Positions 60,969 to 64,000 of a stretch of 64,000 nt of DNA are shown here, piece after piece. This DNA is from Massilia phyllostachyos (GTDB lineage: Bacteria > Pseudomonadota > Gammaproteobacteria > Burkholderiales > Burkholderiaceae_D). Under the pieces are notes generated by a model that saw nothing but the letters and a program-made list of their open reading frames with translations, ran no database searches and was not told the DNA's origin. Location: contig NZ_JAJNOC010000003.1 in assembly GCF_021044825.1 (NCBI RefSeq), positions 310,001 to 374,000 on the forward strand, read 5' to 3'. The first letter of the stretch is position 1. Every line of letters begins with the position of its first letter. Made by a program: the position numbers and the translations under genes.

Positions 60969-61676
60969 ATGGATGATTCCCCACAATCGAGCGAGCTGTT
61001 CCTGTTCCTCGCGTCCACCGCGCACGATATGAAGAACTCGATCAGTGTCCTGTCCGGCACGCTGGAGCGCCTGCTCGACGGCGCGTCCCCCGAGACCGAA
61101 AAGGCCTACGGGCAGATGGCGCAGATGCTGTACCAGACGCGCCGCCTGAACGACAACCTGATGCAGCTGCTGGCGCTGTACAAGCGCGTCGGCACCCCCG
61201 AATATCCCTTCGACGTGCAGCCGCTCGAGATCGGCCAGCTGGTCGAGCAAGTGGTGGCGCTGGGTCGCGTGCTGCTGGCCTCGCGCGGCGTGGCGCTCGA
61301 ACTCGACGTCGATGCGCAGCTGCTCTGGCATGTCGACGAAGACCTGATCGTCGGCGTGGTCTCGCACGCGGTCAACAACGCCGTGCACTACACGCGCGAC
61401 CGCATTCGCCTATCGGCGCGCGAGCGCGATGGCTGGCTCGAGATCCGCGTCGAGGACAACGGCGACGGTTACCCGCCGTCGCTGCTGGAGGCCGGCGGCG
61501 CCGCGCTGGATGCGAACGCCAGCGGCGTGAACTTCCTGACCAACAGCGCCGGCCTGGGCCTGCACTTCTCGCGCGAAGTCGCGCGCATGCACCGCCACCG
61601 CGAGCGCGCGGGCAGCGTGCGCCTCGAGAACGGCGGCGCGCTCGGCGGCGGCTGCTTCATCCTGGCCCTGCCATGA
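60969..61676 (+). CDS. soluble sensor histidine kinase
   Basis: A 235-residue kinase without membrane or input domain. The phospho-acceptor is His19 in ASTAHDMKNSISVLSGTLER. The ATPase part keeps the N box (VVSHAVNNAVHYTRD), G1 box (VEDNGDGYPPSLL) and G2 box (SAGLGLHFSREVARMH). The stop overlaps the response regulator start (ATGA), so the two are a cognate pair. With no sensor it must take its signal from a partner or from cytoplasmic cues. Confidence 0.88.
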   Translation: MDDSPQSSELFLFLASTAHDMKNSISVLSGTLERLLDGASPETEKAYGQMAQMLYQTRRLNDNLMQLLALYKRVGTPEYPFDVQPLEIGQLVEQVVALGRVLLASRGVALELDVDAQLLWHVDEDLIVGVVSHAVNNAVHYTRDRIRLSARERDGWLEIRVEDNGDGYPPSLLEAGGAALDANASGVNFLTNSAGLGLHFSREVARMHRHRERAGSVRLENGGALGGGCFILALP

Positions 61677-63388
61677 ACACCCCCGTCAACTTCATCAGCC
61701 CAGCCGCGCCCGCGCTGCCCGTGGTCGCCGAGCAGGTCGACTGGGCCGGCAAGAACTACCTGGTGGTCGACGACTTCATCGGCGTGCGCCAGCTGCTGCG
61801 CGAGAGCCTGCGCAGCCTGGGCGCGCGCAACATCGACCAGGCTTCCAGCGGCGGCGAGGCGATGGCGCTGCTGAACAAGACCCGCTACGACGTGGTCCTG
61901 TGCGACTACAACCTGGGCGAGGGCAAGAACGGCCAGCAGGTGCTGGAAGAGGCGCGCATGCGCAACCTGCTGCTGCCCTCGAGCGTGTTCCTGATGGTGT
62001 CGGCCGAGAAGACCGTCGAATCGGTGATGGGCGCGGCCGAGCACCAGCCGGACGCCTACCTGGTCAAGCCGATCACCGAGGGCGTGCTGCTCACGCGCCT
62101 GAACCGGGTATGGCGCAAGAAGCAGATCTTCAACCCGATCGACCACGCCTACGCCGAGAAGGACTACCTGCGCGCGGCGCGCCTGTGCGACGAGCAGATC
62201 GCCGGCAACCGCGCCCACGAGATCGACCTGCTGCGCATGAAGGCGCGCCTGATGGAGCGGTGCGGCGAGCCGGCCAAGGCGCGCGAGACCTACGAGCGGG
62301 TGCTGGCCCAGCGCGAGTACCAGTGGGCGCGCTCGGGCCTGGCCAAGATCCGCATGGCCGACGGCGACTACGAGCAGGCGCGCCAGATGTTCGCCACCGT
62401 GATCGCCGAGAACCGCTACTACATCGACGCCTACGACCAGCTGGCGCGCGCCTACCAGAACATGGGCAAGCACGAGGAGGCGCTCGGCATCCTGGAGCGC
62501 GCCGCCAAGCTGTCGCCGAATTCGGTGCCGCGCCAGCGCAGCCTGGGCCAGGCCTGCCTGAAGCTGGGGAACGTCGGCATGGCCGAGAAGGCCTTCCGCA
62601 AGTGCATCGCGATCGGCGAGTATTCGATCCGCAAGACGCCCGACGCTTATCTTGGCCTGGCGCGCGTGTGCGGGCTGAAGAACGATCCGAAGGAAGCGCT
62701 GCTGCTCTTGAACGCGGCGGTGCGCGAGTTCTCGGCCGAGCACCCGGACATCGCGCTGCGCGCCAAGATCACCGAGGGCCTGGTGTACCACGAGAGCGGC
62801 GACTACCGGCGCGCGCGCAAGGCCGGCGACGAACTGGAAGCCCTCTTGAGCGCGACGCCGGAACGTCCCGACGTGCCGACCTGCATCGAGATGGCGACCC
62901 TGCTGTTCGCGGTCGGCGTGAAGGAAGCGCCGGTCGAGCTGCTGTGCTACGTGATCCGCAACAACCACGACAACGTGCTGCTGCAGGACGAGGTGCAGAA
63001 GATTTTCGAGAAGGCGCGCATGGGCGACGAAGGCGAGGCCCTGATCCGCAAGGCGCGCAAGGAAGCGGTCGACCTGATGAACCAGGGCGTCTTGCTGTGG
63101 AAGACCAACAAGCTGCCGGAGGCGGTGGAGTGGATGAGGAATGCGCGCGCGGCGCTGCCGCACAATGTGCGCATCCTGTTCAATTCGGCGCAGATCCTGG
63201 TGTCGTGCATGCAGCAGCGCGGGTTCAGCATCCTGCTGTCGGACGAGGCGCATGCGGTGCTGGGGCAGGCGGACCGGCTGGCGCCGGGGCAGCAGCGGTT
63301 TGCGCAGTTGATCGAGCAGTTGCTGGCGTTGGCGCCGAAGGTGGAGGAGGGGCCGGTGGCCGAGGCTAGTGCGGACGCTGCGAGCTGA
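61673..63388 (+). CDS. response regulator with TPR-like repeat output
   Basis: A 571-residue protein. A CheY-like receiver (about 25-150) carries the acidic pair VVDD, the phospho-acceptor Asp78 in VVLCDYNLGEGKNG, and Lys in AYLVKPITEG. The rest is helical repeats of TPR type (DYLRAARLCDEQIAGNRAHE, DYEQARQMFATVIAENRYYI, YQNMGKHEEALGILERAAKL, GMAEKAFRKCIAIGEYSIR), ending in an Ala/Glu-rich tail. There is no DNA-binding or enzymatic domain, so output is by protein contact. It overlaps the kinase gene by 4 bases. Similar receiver-TPR proteins occur near motility or envelope genes; the target is unknown. Confidence 0.88.
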   Translation: MNTPVNFISPAAPALPVVAEQVDWAGKNYLVVDDFIGVRQLLRESLRSLGARNIDQASSGGEAMALLNKTRYDVVLCDYNLGEGKNGQQVLEEARMRNLLLPSSVFLMVSAEKTVESVMGAAEHQPDAYLVKPITEGVLLTRLNRVWRKKQIFNPIDHAYAEKDYLRAARLCDEQIAGNRAHEIDLLRMKARLMERCGEPAKARETYERVLAQREYQWARSGLAKIRMADGDYEQARQMFATVIAENRYYIDAYDQLARAYQNMGKHEEALGILERAAKLSPNSVPRQRSLGQACLKLGNVGMAEKAFRKCIAIGEYSIRKTPDAYLGLARVCGLKNDPKEALLLLNAAVREFSAEHPDIALRAKITEGLVYHESGDYRRARKAGDELEALLSATPERPDVPTCIEMATLLFAVGVKEAPVELLCYVIRNNHDNVLLQDEVQKIFEKARMGDEGEALIRKARKEAVDLMNQGVLLWKTNKLPEAVEWMRNARAALPHNVRILFNSAQILVSCMQQRGFSILLSDEAHAVLGQADRLAPGQQRFAQLIEQLLALAPKVEEGPVAEASADAAS

Positions 63389-63394
63389 TCGACG

Positions 63395-63508
63395 AACTTG
63401 GGTTCCGGCCTTCGCCGGAATTCGTAGGCGCCAGTGGCGCGTACGACGTTGTTTGAGTTAGCCGTTAGCCTCAAGACCGTCATCCCGGCGAAGGCCGGGA
63501 ACCAAGTT
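63395..63508. repeat. REP doublet (REPIN-like) after the response regulator gene
   Basis: Two inverted REP copies: AACTTGGGTTCCGGCCTTCG at 63395-63414 and, in reverse orientation, CATCCCGGCGAAGGCCGGGA at 63481-63500 extending to 63508. Each half forms its own hairpin (TTCCGGC-CTTC-GCCGGAA; CCCGGC-GAAG-GCCGGG), and the halves pair with each other over about 25 bases with small mismatches. It lies between the convergent response regulator and LysR genes, a typical REPIN site, and may also act as a bidirectional terminator. Confidence 0.75.
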
Positions 63509-63510
63509 TG

Positions 63511-64000
63511 CTAGCGTACCGCTTCGCTCTTGACGAAGTCGACGAAAGCCCGCAAGGGAGCTGGCAGCAATCGCCGCCCCGCATAATACAAATACGGCCC
63601 CGAAAACCGCGGCCACCACTCCTCCAGCACCGGCGCCAATTCACCCCGCGCCAGATACGGCTTCAGCCAATCCTCGAACAGATACACGATCCCGGTCCCC
63701 GCCACCGCCGCATCGACCGCCAGATCGACCGCCCCGCCGATCTGCACCAGCAGCGGCCCGGACGGATCCACGGTCAAGACCTCGCCCTCGCGCTCGAACT
63801 GCCAGTCGATCATCGCCCCGCTGGGAAAGCGACCGCGCAGGCAGTCGTGGGAAAGCAGGTCGCGCGGATGCTCGGGACGCCCGCGCCGCGCCAGGTAATC
63901 GGGTGAGGCCGCCGCAGCGAGGCGCTGCACGCGCGGGCCGATCGGCACCGCCACCATGTCCTGCTCCAGCCGCTCCTCGTAGCGGATGCCGGCGTCGCAG
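63511..64000 (-). CDS. LysR family transcriptional regulator (5' partial)
   Basis: The C-terminal 162 codons of a LysR-type regulator; the gene continues beyond the window end, so the helix-turn-helix is not seen. The substrate-binding domain is recognisable: IRYEERLEQDMVAVPIGPRV, SPDYLARRGRPEHPRDLLSH, DCLRGRFPSG, AVAGTGIVYLFEDWLKPYLA and the C-terminal LYYAGRRLLPAPLRAFVDFV. These stretches match the subgroup that often controls an adjacent SDR or oxidoreductase gene. Effector and target cannot be told from this part. Confidence 0.88.
   Translation of the reverse strand, partial: CDAGIRYEERLEQDMVAVPIGPRVQRLAAAASPDYLARRGRPEHPRDLLSHDCLRGRFPSGAMIDWQFEREGEVLTVDPSGPLLVQIGGAVDLAVDAAVAGTGIVYLFEDWLKPYLARGELAPVLEEWWPRFSGPYLYYAGRRLLPAPLRAFVDFVKSEAVR

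Overview
The window is a GC-rich (roughly two thirds G+C), densely coded chromosomal segment. It most resembles a betaproteobacterium of the Oxalobacteraceae (Massilia, Duganella or a relative). This assignment rests on gene content, codon use and GTAGGGTGGGC-type intergenic repeats; no rRNA or other marker gene is present. I see no tRNA, rRNA, CRISPR array, insertion sequence or integrase.

Left part (1-25.3 kb), mostly metabolic and housekeeping genes. A fatty-acid beta-oxidation set comes first: a dehydrogenase/hydratase fusion (cut by the window start), a thiolase and an enoyl-CoA hydratase. A secreted protein and the wreck of an alpha/beta hydrolase follow. Next is a tightly overlapping four-gene set (acyl-CoA dehydrogenase-like protein, PIG-L deacetylase, NodS-like methyltransferase, family 2 glycosyltransferase), convergent with trehalose synthesis genes otsA-otsB. 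After that come an SDR oxidoreductase with a divergent AraC regulator, a fosmidomycin-type efflux pump, a GNAT acetyltransferase, an ArsR-type regulator, a membrane protein, a DUF4326 protein, a DUF2807 protein, a GyrI-like protein, a Tat-exported phosphoesterase, two tandem DUF4142 proteins, a truncated OsmC/PaiB pair divergent from a MocR regulator, and an exported family 2 glycoside hydrolase.

Centre (25.5-52 kb), one large type VI secretion system (T6SS) locus. The order is tssA-tssB-tssC-hcp-tagJ-tssE-tssF-tssG-tssH(clpV), a low-GC gene encoding a probable ADP-ribosyltransferase effector, a PAAR-like DUF4150 gene, vgrG, three regulatory or accessory genes (FecR-like protein, heme-binding DUF3365/HAMP membrane protein, Ser/Thr kinase), then tagH(FHA)-tssK-tssL-tssM-tagF and a small membrane protein. 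No tssJ is visible. On the opposite strand (52.1-56.3 kb) lies a second regulatory block: Ser/Thr kinase, GAF/MshEN protein and PP2C phosphatase, ending in an aldose epimerase. Kinases, FHA protein, TagF and phosphatase together suggest a post-translationally controlled T6SS of the threonine-phosphorylation type known from Pseudomonas H1-T6SS.

Right part (56.5-64 kb): two glycosyltransferases (families 9 and 4-like), DNA-3-methyladenine glycosylase I (tag), an MnmC-like oxidoreductase whose methyltransferase half has lost its SAM motif, a soluble histidine kinase with a TPR response regulator, a REP doublet, and the C-terminal part of a LysR regulator cut by the window end.

The main discovery candidate is the T6SS-embedded ADP-ribosyltransferase at 36439-37359, which lacks an obvious full-length immunity gene. 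Next in interest are the heme-sensor/kinase module inside the same locus and several reduced or decayed genes (MnmC, OsmC/PaiB, hydrolase).
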